Assembly: GCF_030503435.1 (NCBI RefSeq)
Contig: NZ_JAUKPO010000030.1
Span: 27,733 to 91,732 of the forward strand
Direction: 5' to 3'
DNA from: Rhodocytophaga aerolata
GTDB taxonomy: Bacteria > Bacteroidota > Bacteroidia > Cytophagales > 172606-1
Length of the DNA stretch: 64,000 bases
Each line of letters opens with the position of its first letter. The stretch's first letter is position 1. The position numbers were made by a program, and so were the translations under genes. The notes beneath the pieces are model-generated. The model saw only the letters and a list, made by a program, of their open reading frames with translations. It ran no database searches and was not told where the DNA came from. Positions 45,913 to 55,586 of this stretch are shown here, in pieces.

Positions 45913-46725
45913 TTATACTGGTTGTATGTGAATATCTGCCATGATTGGCAAATGATCTGAAGGATATTTAAAATCCAGTGAATCAGACAAAGCTGCATGC
46001 CGCAGGACTTTAACCTGCGGAGAAACAAAAATGAAATCTATCTGATTGCCAATGCCTGTTTGTACATCAAAGGTGGCCCAGGTACCTTCTGGTCCGTAAT
46101 GAGGCAGCAGGCTATACATTTTAGCATCCAGCATTAAGTTATCCACGGTGATGGCTCTATAAAAATCTGAGTCAGGCGGATCGTTAAAGTCGCCGGTGAG
46201 CACTGCCGGCGTATTGGCAGAAACATTAATTAATCTTTTTTGTAGCAGCAAGGCACTTTCTTTACGTGCTTGTTTGCCGAGGTGGTCAAGGTGTGTATTA
46301 AAATGATAAAACATTTTTTTGCTTTCCAGGTCCTGCAGATGCACCCAGCTGCATACCCTGAAAATATCTGCATCCCAGCCTTTGCTGGGCTGATCGGCAA
46401 CCGGTGAAAGCCAAAAAGTACCTTTGTCGAGAAGAGCAAAACGGCTTTTGCGGTAGAAAACCGGTGAAAATTCCCCCTGGTGTTTACCATCTTCCCGGCC
46501 TACACCATACCACTCGTACTCAGGCAGATAAGCCGATAAAAAATAGATCTGATCAATCATGGCTTCCTGTATGCCGATCAGGTCTGGCTGATGAAACCGG
46601 ATCAGGTTGGCTACCCGTTCCCGCCGGAATTCCCATTTATTGTCTCCGTCCTGGGGATTATCGAAACGGATATTGTAACTCATCACCCGGATCAAAGGAG
46701 TATTGGCAGTTTTACTCATAAGCAT
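45913..46725 (-). CDS. endonuclease/exonuclease/phosphatase family hydrolase
   Basis: The 270-residue product has the EEP fold motifs in order: VMSYNIRFDNPQDGDNKW, LIGIQEAMIDQ with the metal-binding Glu, FYHFNTHLDHLG, VLTGDFNDPPDS with Asp and Asn, and YPSDHLPIMADI with the catalytic Asp-His. Family members cleave phosphodiester bonds in nucleic acids, sphingomyelin or inositol phosphates. The HLDHLGKQAR variant is common in bacterial secreted or cytosolic EEP proteins of unknown substrate. No signal peptide is seen. Confidence 0.92.
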   Translation of the reverse strand: MLMSKTANTPLIRVMSYNIRFDNPQDGDNKWEFRRERVANLIRFHQPDLIGIQEAMIDQIYFLSAYLPEYEWYGVGREDGKHQGEFSPVFYRKSRFALLDKGTFWLSPVADQPSKGWDADIFRVCSWVHLQDLESKKMFYHFNTHLDHLGKQARKESALLLQKRLINVSANTPAVLTGDFNDPPDSDFYRAITVDNLMLDAKMYSLLPHYGPEGTWATFDVQTGIGNQIDFIFVSPQVKVLRHAALSDSLDFKYPSDHLPIMADIHIQPV

Positions 46726-46862
46726 TACTGGCGTGTGATTGATTCATAAGTAACATACTTTTGCTACCATTCTGCAACCAATACGGAAAAAAACGCAGAT
46801 CGTTTTCAGAAATATCAGCCAGCAACAGATTTTACCGGCTATCTGCCACATACCTGATATTC

Positions 46863-47822
46863 TTATTCCTGCATAATCAGGTAATAAACATAGCCAATAT
46901 AGGCTAGCAGGAGCAACACCGCCTCCCAGCGGTCAATTTTCCGTTTGCGTCCACTAAACATAGTTATAAATAGCAGAGCTGTACCTATGCCTAACACATA
47001 CATATCGAAATTCATGGCTTTGTTATAGGGAATGGGCGTGATTAGCGAACATATGGAAAGGATAAAAAAGATATTAAAAATGTTGGAACCTACGACATTG
47101 CCAATGGCGATATCGCTGCGTTTCTTAAATGCAGCTACGGTAGAGGTAGCAAGTTCTGGCAGGGAAGTACCAGCTGCTACAATTGTTAATCCGATTAATT
47201 TCTCACTCACCCCAAACCCTTGTGCAATAGCCACTGAACTGTCTACCACAAATTTACCCCCAGCTATCAGACCCGCCAGACCTCCGATGATCATTGCAGC
47301 GGTAATAGGCAAGCTATAAATTTTGATGGGATTCTCTTCTGAGCCACTTTCGCTTTTCATGCTGATGAATACATAGTACAGGAAGGCTGCAAAAAACAGC
47401 AGCAGTAATAAGCCATCCAGAAAGCTAAGCACATCGGCACTTTTGCCAAACAGCATAGTATCGTTGACTAACACAAACAGAACAATCGCAGCAAATAAAG
47501 AGTAGGGAATTTCTTTCCAGACAGTATTCGACTGTACAATAATCGGATATACTGTGCCGGCTACCCCCAGTATAAAAAATAAGTTAAATACGTTGCTGCC
47601 AATAACATTCCCAAAGGCCACCTCATTATGCCCCTGAGTACTGGAAATACCACTGACAATAAGTTCGGGCGTAGAGGTGCCGAACGCTACTACTGTAAGG
47701 CCAATAGCCAGTTCTGAAATATTGAAGCGTTTGGCCAGAGAAGAAGCACCGCTAACCAGGAAGTTAGCGCCAAAAATAAGCACAACAAAACCTGCTATGA
47801 GCAGTAGAAAATCGGTGAGCAT
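46863..47822 (-). CDS. calcium/sodium antiporter (YrbG-like)
   Basis: The 319-residue product has ten hydrophobic segments in two inverted halves. Each carries the CaCA signature: VAFGTSTPELIVSGISS with NVIGSNVFNLFFILG in the first, and VAAGTSLPELATSTVAA with NVVGSNIFNIFFILS in the second. The paired Glu residues bind the cations. Such proteins exchange Ca2+ for Na+ or K+ across the inner membrane. Length is standard. Confidence 0.95.
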   Translation of the reverse strand: MLTDFLLLIAGFVVLIFGANFLVSGASSLAKRFNISELAIGLTVVAFGTSTPELIVSGISSTQGHNEVAFGNVIGSNVFNLFFILGVAGTVYPIIVQSNTVWKEIPYSLFAAIVLFVLVNDTMLFGKSADVLSFLDGLLLLLFFAAFLYYVFISMKSESGSEENPIKIYSLPITAAMIIGGLAGLIAGGKFVVDSSVAIAQGFGVSEKLIGLTIVAAGTSLPELATSTVAAFKKRSDIAIGNVVGSNIFNIFFILSICSLITPIPYNKAMNFDMYVLGIGTALLFITMFSGRKRKIDRWEAVLLLLAYIGYVYYLIMQE

Positions 47823-47973
47823 AAGGAGTATCTGAGATGTTTTTGTTTTAGGATGCTAGTAACTAATAGAGACAGGATGTTGTGGCCAGACAGAGTAATC
47901 CGTTAAGGAGTTTCCTATACAGGCAAGTATATGTTTAATAAAATGAAATGAATACACATAGCTTTAGCAAACA

Positions 47974-49221
47974 CTATAACTCTTCCATGTAGTTGAGGTC
48001 TTTTGAGAAGGTTTCCTGAAGACCCCGTAATGCCAGAAAAGCACATAGCAAGCTGAATACACCTACAACAATGCCTGCAGTAATCACATTATTATTAAAC
48101 ATACTCAGCGAGATCTGAAAAAGGAATGTGAGGGGAACTACAGCACCCCGCACAAAATTAGGCACGGTAGTAGTTACGGTTGCCCGGATATTGGTGCCAA
48201 ATTGTTCGGTAGCAATGGTCATAAAAATTACCCAGTACCCAACATTGAGACCCAGAATAAAACAAACGGTATAAAAAACTGGCAGGCTTACATTTCGCAG
48301 CAGAAAGAACAAAGACAAGGTAAGCACCAGTACAAACAAATAAATATAGAGTACTTTTAAGCGGCTTTTCATTAACTGGCTTAAGCTACCGCTAATAATA
48401 TCGCCAAGAACAATGCCTGCATAGCAACAAGCCACTGCCGTACCGGCATTTACAGCACCCTGTACACCCATGGCCTTACCAAATTCCGGAGACAAAGTAA
48501 TTAGAATGCCTACGACATACCAGAGGGGAATGCCAATAAGAATACAGCGTACATATTTCTTTAACCTGGTTTTATCAGTAAATAAGGCAAAAAAGTCACC
48601 GCGTCGGGCTTCCTGGGCTTTGGCTTTGCCAAACATGTTTGATTCTGCCACTCCAATCCGGAGCAACAGCAGGGAAAGGCCTAACCCACCTCCAATAAAA
48701 TAAGAAGTCCGCCAGCTGAACAGCTCGGCAATAAACCAGGCCACAACGGCCCCGCTAATGCCCACAGCGGCTACAATGGTGGTGCCAATTCCGCGTTTTT
48801 CTTTGGGCAAAATTTCCGCAACCAGCGTAATGCCAGCGCCCAGTTCGCCGGCCAGGCCAACACCGGCTATGAAACGCCACACCGAATAAGCTTCAATGGA
48901 ATTAACAAAGCCGTTGGCAATGTTGGCAGCCGAATACATAAAAATAGAGCCAAACAAAACGGATAAGCGGCCTTTTTTATCCCCCAGAATACCCCAGAAA
49001 ATACCGCCCACCAGTAATCCGGTCATCTGGACATTGAGCAGAAAAATTCCTTCATCCCGCAGGGCATCGCCTTCCAGGCCCAGCGAGCGCAGACTAGGAA
49101 TGCGTACTATGCTAAACAAGAGAAGATCGTATATATCTACAAAATACCCTAAAGAGGCTACAATCACGGTAGCATTCAGGATAATATGTTGCCTTTGCGT
49201 TTGGGTGCTTGCGCTATTCAT
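47974..49221 (-). CDS. MFS transporter (metabolite:H+ symporter type)
   Basis: The 415-residue product has about 12 membrane segments. The loop 2-3 motif is GILGDKKGRLSVLFGS, and YSVWRFIAGVGLAGELGAG marks helix 4-5; both are typical of the AAHS/MHS-like group that imports organic acids. YFVDIYDLLLFSIVR near the start matches the helix 1 Asp pattern of that group. The solute is unknown. The gene lies 66 bp after the FucP-like transporter gene and may share its transcript. Confidence 0.88.
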   Translation of the reverse strand: MNSASTQTQRQHIILNATVIVASLGYFVDIYDLLLFSIVRIPSLRSLGLEGDALRDEGIFLLNVQMTGLLVGGIFWGILGDKKGRLSVLFGSIFMYSAANIANGFVNSIEAYSVWRFIAGVGLAGELGAGITLVAEILPKEKRGIGTTIVAAVGISGAVVAWFIAELFSWRTSYFIGGGLGLSLLLLRIGVAESNMFGKAKAQEARRGDFFALFTDKTRLKKYVRCILIGIPLWYVVGILITLSPEFGKAMGVQGAVNAGTAVACCYAGIVLGDIISGSLSQLMKSRLKVLYIYLFVLVLTLSLFFLLRNVSLPVFYTVCFILGLNVGYWVIFMTIATEQFGTNIRATVTTTVPNFVRGAVVPLTFLFQISLSMFNNNVITAGIVVGVFSLLCAFLALRGLQETFSKDLNYMEEL

Positions 49222-49287
49222 GGATGAGGTGACGTTTAATGTACAGGCACCACTGCATAGGGAATGAACACGATTGGCATATAAATT

Positions 49288-50586
49288 TTAGTAAGTAGCC
49301 TTTTTTAAACCAACTTTGTGGCCTTTAACCGCATAGTAAAGAATAAACAAATAACAAGGTATAGCAATAATGTAGGCGTATTGGGAGTTCCACATGTCCG
49401 ATAACATACCATAGACCAAAGGCATAATTGCTCCACCGGCAATCGCCATAATTAATAAGGCAGAGGCAAACTTTGTGAACTTACCTAAGCCCTTGATGGC
49501 AAGGGGAAAAATAGCCGGCCACATAAGTGAATTAGCTAAACCAAGTAAGGCAATACAGGCTACAGAGACATAGCTACTGGTAATTAAAGCAAGAACAGAA
49601 AAGATAACACCCAAGATTGCACAAATTTGCAATGCTTTCTCCTGAGACAAATACTTAGGAATAGCGATAATACCTATTACATACCCGATCAGCATAGAAT
49701 ACAGGGTCCAATTGGTAAAATTGCGGGCGGTATCCAGATCAATGCCTAATGAGTTTCCGTAGGATATAATGGTATCGCCAGCAATTACTTCCACACCGAC
49801 GTAGAGGAACAGTGAAATAACTCCCAGAACTAAGTGAGGAAACTGTAACACACTGGTTTTACCAGTTGGTGTAGCTGAAGAGCCAGCATCTTCCGTTCCT
49901 TCATCACTAATATCGGGCAGCGAGGAAAAATATACAGCCACAGCCAGTAAAACGAGTACTCCGGCAATAATCATATAAGGTACAATTACCCTTCCGGCCA
50001 ATTCGTTTAGCGACGCTTCCCTGGCAGAGTCAGTCATGGTTTTTAATCGCTGTTCAAAACCATCAGCATCTTTTAAAGTGATGTATCCAAAAATGTAGAC
50101 AGCGATGATACCGGCTACTTTATTACAAATGCCCATAACACTGATTCGCATTGCTGCACTCTCTGGCGGTCCGATTACAGTCACATATGGGTTAGAGGCT
50201 GTTTGTAGTAGGGCAAGTCCGGTTCCTATGATAAATAAACCTACTAGAAAAAGGTTGAAGTCCCGTGCCTGGGCAGCGGGAATAAACAATAGGGCACCTA
50301 CGGCCATAATAAATAATCCGAGGGCCATTCCTTTTTTATAACCGGTAGTTCTCAAGACGAATGAAGAGGGAATGGCCATTACTGTATAAGCAATAAAAAA
50401 AGCGAATGTAACCAGGTAAGCCTGAAAGTCGGTTTCCAGCTGGCAGGCAATTTTCAGGTAAGGAATGAGGGTGCCATTAACCCAGGTAACAAAACCAAAA
50501 ACAAAAAATAATGACCCGATGATAATCAATGGACCAAGGTTGTTTTTCTTCGCAACAGGAGATTGTATAGATGTTTTAACAGACAT
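49288..50586 (-). CDS. FucP/GluP-like sugar MFS transporter
   Basis: The ATG at 50586 gives 432 residues and places the first membrane segment correctly; the upstream frame to 50637 adds only an extra hydrophobic stretch. The FucP-type signatures are LFFVFGFVTWVNGTLIPYLK in helix 1, then GYKKGMALGLFIMAVGALLF, TGLALLQTASNPYVTVIG and LGLANSLMWPAIFPLAIKG. Relatives import L-fucose, glucose, galactose or similar sugars with protons. No fucose or galactose catabolic gene is adjacent, so the sugar is not assigned. Confidence 0.92.
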   Translation of the reverse strand: MSVKTSIQSPVAKKNNLGPLIIIGSLFFVFGFVTWVNGTLIPYLKIACQLETDFQAYLVTFAFFIAYTVMAIPSSFVLRTTGYKKGMALGLFIMAVGALLFIPAAQARDFNLFLVGLFIIGTGLALLQTASNPYVTVIGPPESAAMRISVMGICNKVAGIIAVYIFGYITLKDADGFEQRLKTMTDSAREASLNELAGRVIVPYMIIAGVLVLLAVAVYFSSLPDISDEGTEDAGSSATPTGKTSVLQFPHLVLGVISLFLYVGVEVIAGDTIISYGNSLGIDLDTARNFTNWTLYSMLIGYVIGIIAIPKYLSQEKALQICAILGVIFSVLALITSSYVSVACIALLGLANSLMWPAIFPLAIKGLGKFTKFASALLIMAIAGGAIMPLVYGMLSDMWNSQYAYIIAIPCYLFILYYAVKGHKVGLKKATY

Positions 50587-50757
50587 AGATAAGAATGGAT
50601 AGCAAATAACAAGGATACATAAAATTTTAATCTGCACAAAGGGATATTTTCCAATGTTGCGCTAATTATCAATGGTTAGCTGGAAATTGCCCTGATAATC
50701 TCTTTCTGGCAGGCGGTCTATGGGGTTTTTCTTTGTTTTCTCGTCTCTTGTTTGGTA

Positions 50758-52017
50758 TCAAGGCGCTACTACCTGCATCACCAAAGCCGATAGATACGCG
50801 CCATATGTTCCTAACGCATACCCTAACACAGCTAACAGAACACCTACAGTAGCCAGGGAAGGGTGAAAAGCGGAAGCAATAACAGGGGCAGACGTAGCCC
50901 CTCCCACATTGGCCATGCTGCCAACGGCTGTAAAGAAAAAGGGTGCCCGTATCAGCCTGGCCACCAGTAACATGCACATTGCATGAATAAACATCCATAC
51001 AGCCCCCACAATAAGCAGCCCAGGGCTATTGGCAATGGCAGCCAAATTCATCTGCATGCCAATTACAACTACGAGTATGTACAATAATAAGGTTCCTACT
51101 CTGGAAGCGCCGGCTCCTTCCAGATTTCTGGCCTTCGTCAGGGAAAGCGCCAAGCCGAATGTGGTTGTAAGCAACACAATCCAGAATAATTTGGAAGTAA
51201 GGCTAAATTTATCCAAATAGGGGGCATTAACAGCAATCCAGGGCACTACCAGATCGGCAATCAGGTGTGCAATAGCCGTAGAGATGAAGGCCATTGCTAC
51301 CAGGCGCACCAGGTCTAGCAGGGAAGGAATACGCATAATACTTGTGCTGTAGTTCTCCAGTTTGATTCTGACAGCATCGATGGCACTTGTATCAGCCTTC
51401 ATTTTTGTATCCAGCGTTTTGGAAATACCTGCCCCGTATAGGAGTAATCCCATCCAGAAGTAGGCAGCAATCACGTCTACGGCTATAATAGCAGAAAACA
51501 GATCGTCGGAGGGTTGAAAAATTTCTTTCATGGCTATCTGATTGGCTCCGCCTCCAATCCAGCTGCCGGCAATGGTAGATAAGCCTCTCCAGACAGCATC
51601 CGGGCCGCTGCCGCCCACAATAGACGGATCTATGGCAGCAACAATAAGAATGGCTAGTGGGCCTCCGATCATGATACTGGCTGTACCGGTTAAAAACATA
51701 ATTAAGGCTTTGGGACCCAGGCCGGCAATGGCTTTCAGGTCCATACTTACGGTGAGTAGTACCAGACTGGCAGGCAAAAAATAGTTTGTAGCAATGGAAT
51801 ACAGCTTTGACTGTTCTCCGGATATAATATTAAGGGAATTTAAAATAGCTGGTACAAAATAACAAAACAATAAAGAAGGAACGTATTTATAAAGTTTTGC
51901 CCAAAATCCAGTGGTGCGGTTAGAAGTTTCGAAAACAAAAAGTAAGATAAGAATCAATATGCCAAATATTACGGCATCATTGGTAATCAAAGGCCCCTGG
52001 GTTGTAGCTTCGTTCAT
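50758..52017 (-). CDS. DUF819 family membrane protein
   Basis: The 419-residue product has about 11 membrane segments and the DUF819 pattern: VPSLLFCYFVPAILNSLNII, GPKALIMFLTGTASIMIGGP, IAGSWIGGGANQIAMKE and VGSMANVGGATSAPVIASAF. The GGGANQ and NVGGATSAP loops resemble re-entrant loops of ion-coupled carriers. Function is unassigned in the family. Its start lies 57 bp after the peroxiredoxin stop codon, so the two are probably co-transcribed. Confidence 0.9.
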   Translation of the reverse strand: MNEATTQGPLITNDAVIFGILILILLFVFETSNRTTGFWAKLYKYVPSLLFCYFVPAILNSLNIISGEQSKLYSIATNYFLPASLVLLTVSMDLKAIAGLGPKALIMFLTGTASIMIGGPLAILIVAAIDPSIVGGSGPDAVWRGLSTIAGSWIGGGANQIAMKEIFQPSDDLFSAIIAVDVIAAYFWMGLLLYGAGISKTLDTKMKADTSAIDAVRIKLENYSTSIMRIPSLLDLVRLVAMAFISTAIAHLIADLVVPWIAVNAPYLDKFSLTSKLFWIVLLTTTFGLALSLTKARNLEGAGASRVGTLLLYILVVVIGMQMNLAAIANSPGLLIVGAVWMFIHAMCMLLVARLIRAPFFFTAVGSMANVGGATSAPVIASAFHPSLATVGVLLAVLGYALGTYGAYLSALVMQVVAP

Positions 52018-52073
52018 GAATGGTTGAGCAAAAGAGTGAAAAGGTTAATAAATGTTTCACAAGTTTAACAATT

Positions 52074-52547
52074 TTATACGGGCAATATAGCAGAGGGAAG
52101 GGCTTTAAGTTTTTCCAGCATGTGGGAAATGTGTCTTTTTGAGTGAAACAAACTCTCATAAACGGCTACAATTTTATGTTCTTTGTTGAGCAGATAACTG
52201 ATTCTTTTGCTAACACCTATCAGTGGAATAACAGCCTGGTATTGTTTGCTTACTTCGCCCTTCTGGTCGGAAAGCAATTCAAAGGGCAGATCATACTTAT
52301 CCTTAAAGTGAATATGGGTAACAATATCATCCCGGCTAATGCCAGCTACCGCTATCCCTAGTTTTTGTAAGGTGGAGTAATGGTCGCGGAAACCGCAAAT
52401 TTCCTCTGTACAAGTGGTATTAAAATCGCGGGCGTAAAAAAACAGGATACAGGCTTTGTTATGAAAATCCTGGTGTAATTGAAAAATGTGGCTGCTGGTA
52501 GAAGCTAATGAGAAGCCTGGAGCCTGCTCATGTAAAAGAAGTGTCAT
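52074..52547 (-). CDS. bcp: BCP-type peroxiredoxin
   Basis: The 157-residue product follows the bacterioferritin comigratory protein/PrxQ pattern: QAPGFSLAST, CILFFYARDFNTTCTEEICGF and ISRDDIVTHIHFKDKYDLPFELLSD. Cys46 is the peroxidatic cysteine (TTC) and Cys51 the resolving one, spaced as in E. coli Bcp. It reduces hydrogen peroxide and organic peroxides with thioredoxin in the cytosol. The usual VLYFYPKDxTPGCT is altered to RDFNTTCT, which keeps the Thr and Cys but loses the Pro. It leads the DUF819 gene. Confidence 0.9.
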   Translation of the reverse strand: MTLLLHEQAPGFSLASTSSHIFQLHQDFHNKACILFFYARDFNTTCTEEICGFRDHYSTLQKLGIAVAGISRDDIVTHIHFKDKYDLPFELLSDQKGEVSKQYQAVIPLIGVSKRISYLLNKEHKIVAVYESLFHSKRHISHMLEKLKALPSAILPV

Positions 52548-52585
52548 TTAACTTAATTTAAGAAGGAATGAATGTGAAAGTATAA

Positions 52586-52625
52586 AAATAGAGCTGTGGT
52601 GCAACGTACTCCCACGGCTCTATTT
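52586..52625 (-). terminator. terminator after the NDH-2/nhaD operon
   Basis: AAATAGAGCTGTGG (52586-52599) pairs with CCACGGCTCTATTT (52612-52625) through one G-T pair around a 12-base loop. On the minus strand a TTTTTATA tract follows. It lies 42 bp past the nhaD stop codon. Confidence 0.88.
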
Positions 52626-52666
52626 ACATGTAATAGCTGGTTTACAAAATTTATCAGCAAGGCCTG

Positions 52667-53986
52667 CTAGCTAAGAAGGGAATAGATGAGTAGATACGTA
52701 AATACACCGGCAAAATAACCCAGCAGGGCAATTAAACTGATTCGCTTCAAATACCAGCCAAAGTCAATTTTTTCCATGCCCATTACGGCTACCCCAGCGG
52801 CTGAACCTATAATTAAGATGCTGCCACCGGTGCCCGCGCAATAAGCCAGAAATATCCACAATTTGCTATCCGTCGGAAAAGCACTCATGTCATACATCCC
52901 CATAGCTGCAGCCACCAGCGGAACATTATCAATAACGGCTGAAGCCAAGCCAATAGCTACCACAATACTATCCAGGTTACCAATGGTTTGATCCATAAAG
53001 GTTGCCAGGTTATGCAGCAAATGGGTGGCTTCCAATGATCCAATGGCAATAAGTATACCCAGGAAAAACAGGATGCTGGAGGTATCAATCTTGCCTAAGG
53101 CATGCGCCACGGTGAAGGGTTTACGGTCTTCTTCATCTTTGTCGCTATGAATGATTTCAGACACCAGCCACACGACACTTAAGCCTAGCAACATTCCCAT
53201 ATAAGGTGGCAAATGAGTAATAGTTTTGAAAATAGGCACAAACAACAAGGCACCCAGGCCAAAGCCAAGCATTACATTACCACCAGTGATGTTTTCATAG
53301 CCAACAGCCACATGAGCAGACCCGGTACTTGCCTGAAAATGCCCAGACAGGGGCAGCGCATGTTCAGTATCGAGCAGTTTTCCTTTCATTTTGAATGACA
53401 AATAGATAAGCGGGACAATCAGCGAAAGTAAACTGGGAATAAGCAGGCTTTTCATAATGGCTGTAGCACTGATTTGTCCGCCAATCCAGAGCATGGTAGT
53501 GGTTACATCCCCTATGGGTGACCAGGCACCGCCCGCATTAGCGGCAATAATGACCATACCTGCATAAAATTTTCGTTGTTCGGTATCTTTTACCAGTTTT
53601 CTGAGCAAAGAAACCATAACTATAGCCGTAGTCAAGTTGTCGAGCAGGGCAGAGAGAAAAAAAGTGATCAGCGACAAAATCCATAACAGCACCCGGCTGT
53701 CGGTGGTATTGATCCGGTCAGTTACCAGCCGAAAACCCTGGTGGGCGTCAATTAATTCCACAATAGTCATGGCTCCCAGCAGGAAAAACAAAATTTCGGC
53801 AATACTTCCCAGGTGCAGCGATAATTCTTCTACAACCGGCTCTTTATTAGGGCTCCAAAGAATATATACTGTCCAGCACAAAACTCCTGTGAGCATGGCG
53901 GAAGCGGTTTTATTAATTTTTATCTGATGTTCGAAAGCAATAGCCAGATAGCCTATTACAAAAATTACGATGATTACTGCGGACAT
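52667..53986 (-). CDS. nhaD: NhaD-type Na+/H+ antiporter
   Basis: The ATG at 53986 gives 439 residues starting at the first membrane segment (SAVIIVIFVIGYLAIAFEHQ). The longer frame to 54124 would overlap the NDH-2 gene, so I reject it. NhaD signatures are present: SALLDNLTTAIVMVSLLRKL, ANAGGAWSPIGDVTTTMLWI, ASAVIDNVPLVAAAMGMYD and YCAGTGGSILIIGSAAGVAV. NhaD exports Na+ or Li+ in exchange for H+ and works best at alkaline pH. It lies 61 bp after NDH-2, suggesting control with respiration. Confidence 0.94.
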   Translation of the reverse strand: MSAVIIVIFVIGYLAIAFEHQIKINKTASAMLTGVLCWTVYILWSPNKEPVVEELSLHLGSIAEILFFLLGAMTIVELIDAHQGFRLVTDRINTTDSRVLLWILSLITFFLSALLDNLTTAIVMVSLLRKLVKDTEQRKFYAGMVIIAANAGGAWSPIGDVTTTMLWIGGQISATAIMKSLLIPSLLSLIVPLIYLSFKMKGKLLDTEHALPLSGHFQASTGSAHVAVGYENITGGNVMLGFGLGALLFVPIFKTITHLPPYMGMLLGLSVVWLVSEIIHSDKDEEDRKPFTVAHALGKIDTSSILFFLGILIAIGSLEATHLLHNLATFMDQTIGNLDSIVVAIGLASAVIDNVPLVAAAMGMYDMSAFPTDSKLWIFLAYCAGTGGSILIIGSAAGVAVMGMEKIDFGWYLKRISLIALLGYFAGVFTYLLIYSLLS

Positions 53987-54047
53987 AAAAGTATAGGTCG
54001 GGGTTAAATAGTCGAGTAGGTTAAATATGGGAGAAAGAGGCTTAGGA

Positions 54048-55382
54048 TCAGGAGAAAGTTGTTTGTGTAGTGGTAGGCGCTTGTTTGTGTATGGGGGCAT
54101 TGGGGTCTTTTTTGTGCCCAACAATCAACCGCATCCCTTTATCATAACTGAAATAACTCCACATCCAGTTAATGAGTACCAGTAGACGGTTACGGTAGCC
54201 CACAATCGAGATCAGGTGAACAAACATCCAGATGAGCCAGGCAAAAAATCCTTGCGTTTTTAATACCTTCAAATCCACTACGGCACGGTTACGTCCAATA
54301 GTAGCCATACAGCCTTGATCTTTATACACAAAGGGAGTGAGCGGCTTGCCCGAAATCAGTTGTTGCAGGTTTTTTCCTAAAAGTTTTCCCTGTTGCATGG
54401 CCGGAGGTGCCATCATCGGGTGGCCTTGCGGAGTTTGAGCCGTAATCATGGCCGCTATATCGCCTAAGGCAAAAATATCCTCATAGCCTGTTACCCGGTT
54501 ATATTCATCTACTTGCACACGTCCGCCCCGTACGATGCTTTCTTTGCGGATACCATCAATCGGAGAACCTACCACTCCAGCAGCCCATATGAGTGATTTG
54601 GTAATAAATTTTTGACCATTATCTAGTTCCACCGTATATCCATCGTAGGACTTTACAAAACGGTCCAGCCAGACATCTACACCAAACTCTTCCAGGTATG
54701 CTAAGGCTTTATCTCCAGCTTCATCCGACATACCAGACAGCAACCGCGGCGCGCCCTGTATGAGGTGAATGTCCATTTTAATAAAGTCAAGTTCTTTGTA
54801 GTCCTTTGGAAAAACATGTTTTTTTAGTTCGGCCAGTGCGCCGGCTACTTCTACGCCGGTAGGTCCGCCCCCTACAATTACATAGTCCATCAGGCTATTC
54901 AGTTCTTCTTCATCTTCTGTTAAAAGTGCCTGTTCAAAATTGCTAAGGATATGGTTTCGCAGAGCTATAGCATCGTCAATGCTTTTAATCGGAATGGCAT
55001 GTTTTTTAATCTGCTCATTTCCATAATAGTTAGTTGTTGCTCCTGTAGCCAGTACTAAATAATCGTAGCGAAGATGCCCTATGGTAGTCTCTACGGTTTT
55101 TTTCTCGGTATTAATAGACGTGACTTCTGCCAGGCGGAAATAAAAATTAGGTTGATCTTCAAAACATTTCCGGAAAGGATGAATAATAGAATCGGCTTCC
55201 AGGCCAGCTGTAGCCACCTGGTAGAGCAGGGGCTGAAATGTATGGTGATTGTGTTTATCAATTAATACTACCTGCAAATCTGCTTTTTTGAGCGATTTTA
55301 CAAGTTCAATCCCGCCGAATCCCCCACCAATGATGACAACCCGGGGTTTACCGTTGTCTATAATTCTGGTAAAATTGTGCAT
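54048..55382 (-). CDS. ndh: type II NADH dehydrogenase (NDH-2)
   Basis: The ATG at 55382 gives 444 residues. FAD motif RVVIIGGGFGGIELVKSLKK, the HHTFQPLLYQVATAGLE block that is diagnostic of NDH-2, NAD motif DYVIVGGGPTGVEVAGALAE and the FAD-end motif DIFALGDIAAMI are all present. The C-terminal hydrophobic/amphipathic part (FAWLIWMFVHLISIVGYRN) anchors it to the inner membrane. NDH-2 passes electrons from NADH to quinone without pumping protons. Pairing with NhaD on one transcript is notable. An ATG at 55454 would add 24 residues of low likelihood. Confidence 0.95.
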   Translation of the reverse strand: MHNFTRIIDNGKPRVVIIGGGFGGIELVKSLKKADLQVVLIDKHNHHTFQPLLYQVATAGLEADSIIHPFRKCFEDQPNFYFRLAEVTSINTEKKTVETTIGHLRYDYLVLATGATTNYYGNEQIKKHAIPIKSIDDAIALRNHILSNFEQALLTEDEEELNSLMDYVIVGGGPTGVEVAGALAELKKHVFPKDYKELDFIKMDIHLIQGAPRLLSGMSDEAGDKALAYLEEFGVDVWLDRFVKSYDGYTVELDNGQKFITKSLIWAAGVVGSPIDGIRKESIVRGGRVQVDEYNRVTGYEDIFALGDIAAMITAQTPQGHPMMAPPAMQQGKLLGKNLQQLISGKPLTPFVYKDQGCMATIGRNRAVVDLKVLKTQGFFAWLIWMFVHLISIVGYRNRLLVLINWMWSYFSYDKGMRLIVGHKKDPNAPIHKQAPTTTQTTFS

Positions 55383-55457
55383 AGTAAAGCATATAAGTCC
55401 TTGAAAATGAAAATATCCATCCGGCTCCAAATGGCAACCGGATGGGTTATGCAAGCT

Positions 55458-55586
55458 TTAAAACAGAACTGTCCAGACAATGGCTCCTAAAATGACAGCC
55501 AGGATTGGACCGATAACTATCCAGTTTATTTCTTCTGTTGTTTCCTGATTAGAATTAGAATCTATTTTTTGATTTGACTTTTTCAT
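55458..55586 (-). CDS. 42-residue single-span membrane peptide
   Basis: The minus strand encodes a 42-residue peptide from ATG at 55586 to TAA at 55458. Residues 1-19 are polar (MKKSNQKIDSNSNQE), and residues 22-42 form one membrane helix (WIVIGPILAVILGAIVW). Small peptides of this shape are often subunits or regulators of membrane complexes. It lies 75 bp before NDH-2 on the same strand, so an association with that enzyme or with NhaD is possible. There is no homology evidence; the call rests on the typical start, composition and position. Confidence 0.6.
   Translation of the reverse strand: MKKSNQKIDSNSNQETTEEINWIVIGPILAVILGAIVWTVLF

Noticed and set aside
53987..54124. Longer N-terminus for NhaD
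   Set aside because: It would overlap the upstream NDH-2 gene and adds polar residues before the first membrane helix.
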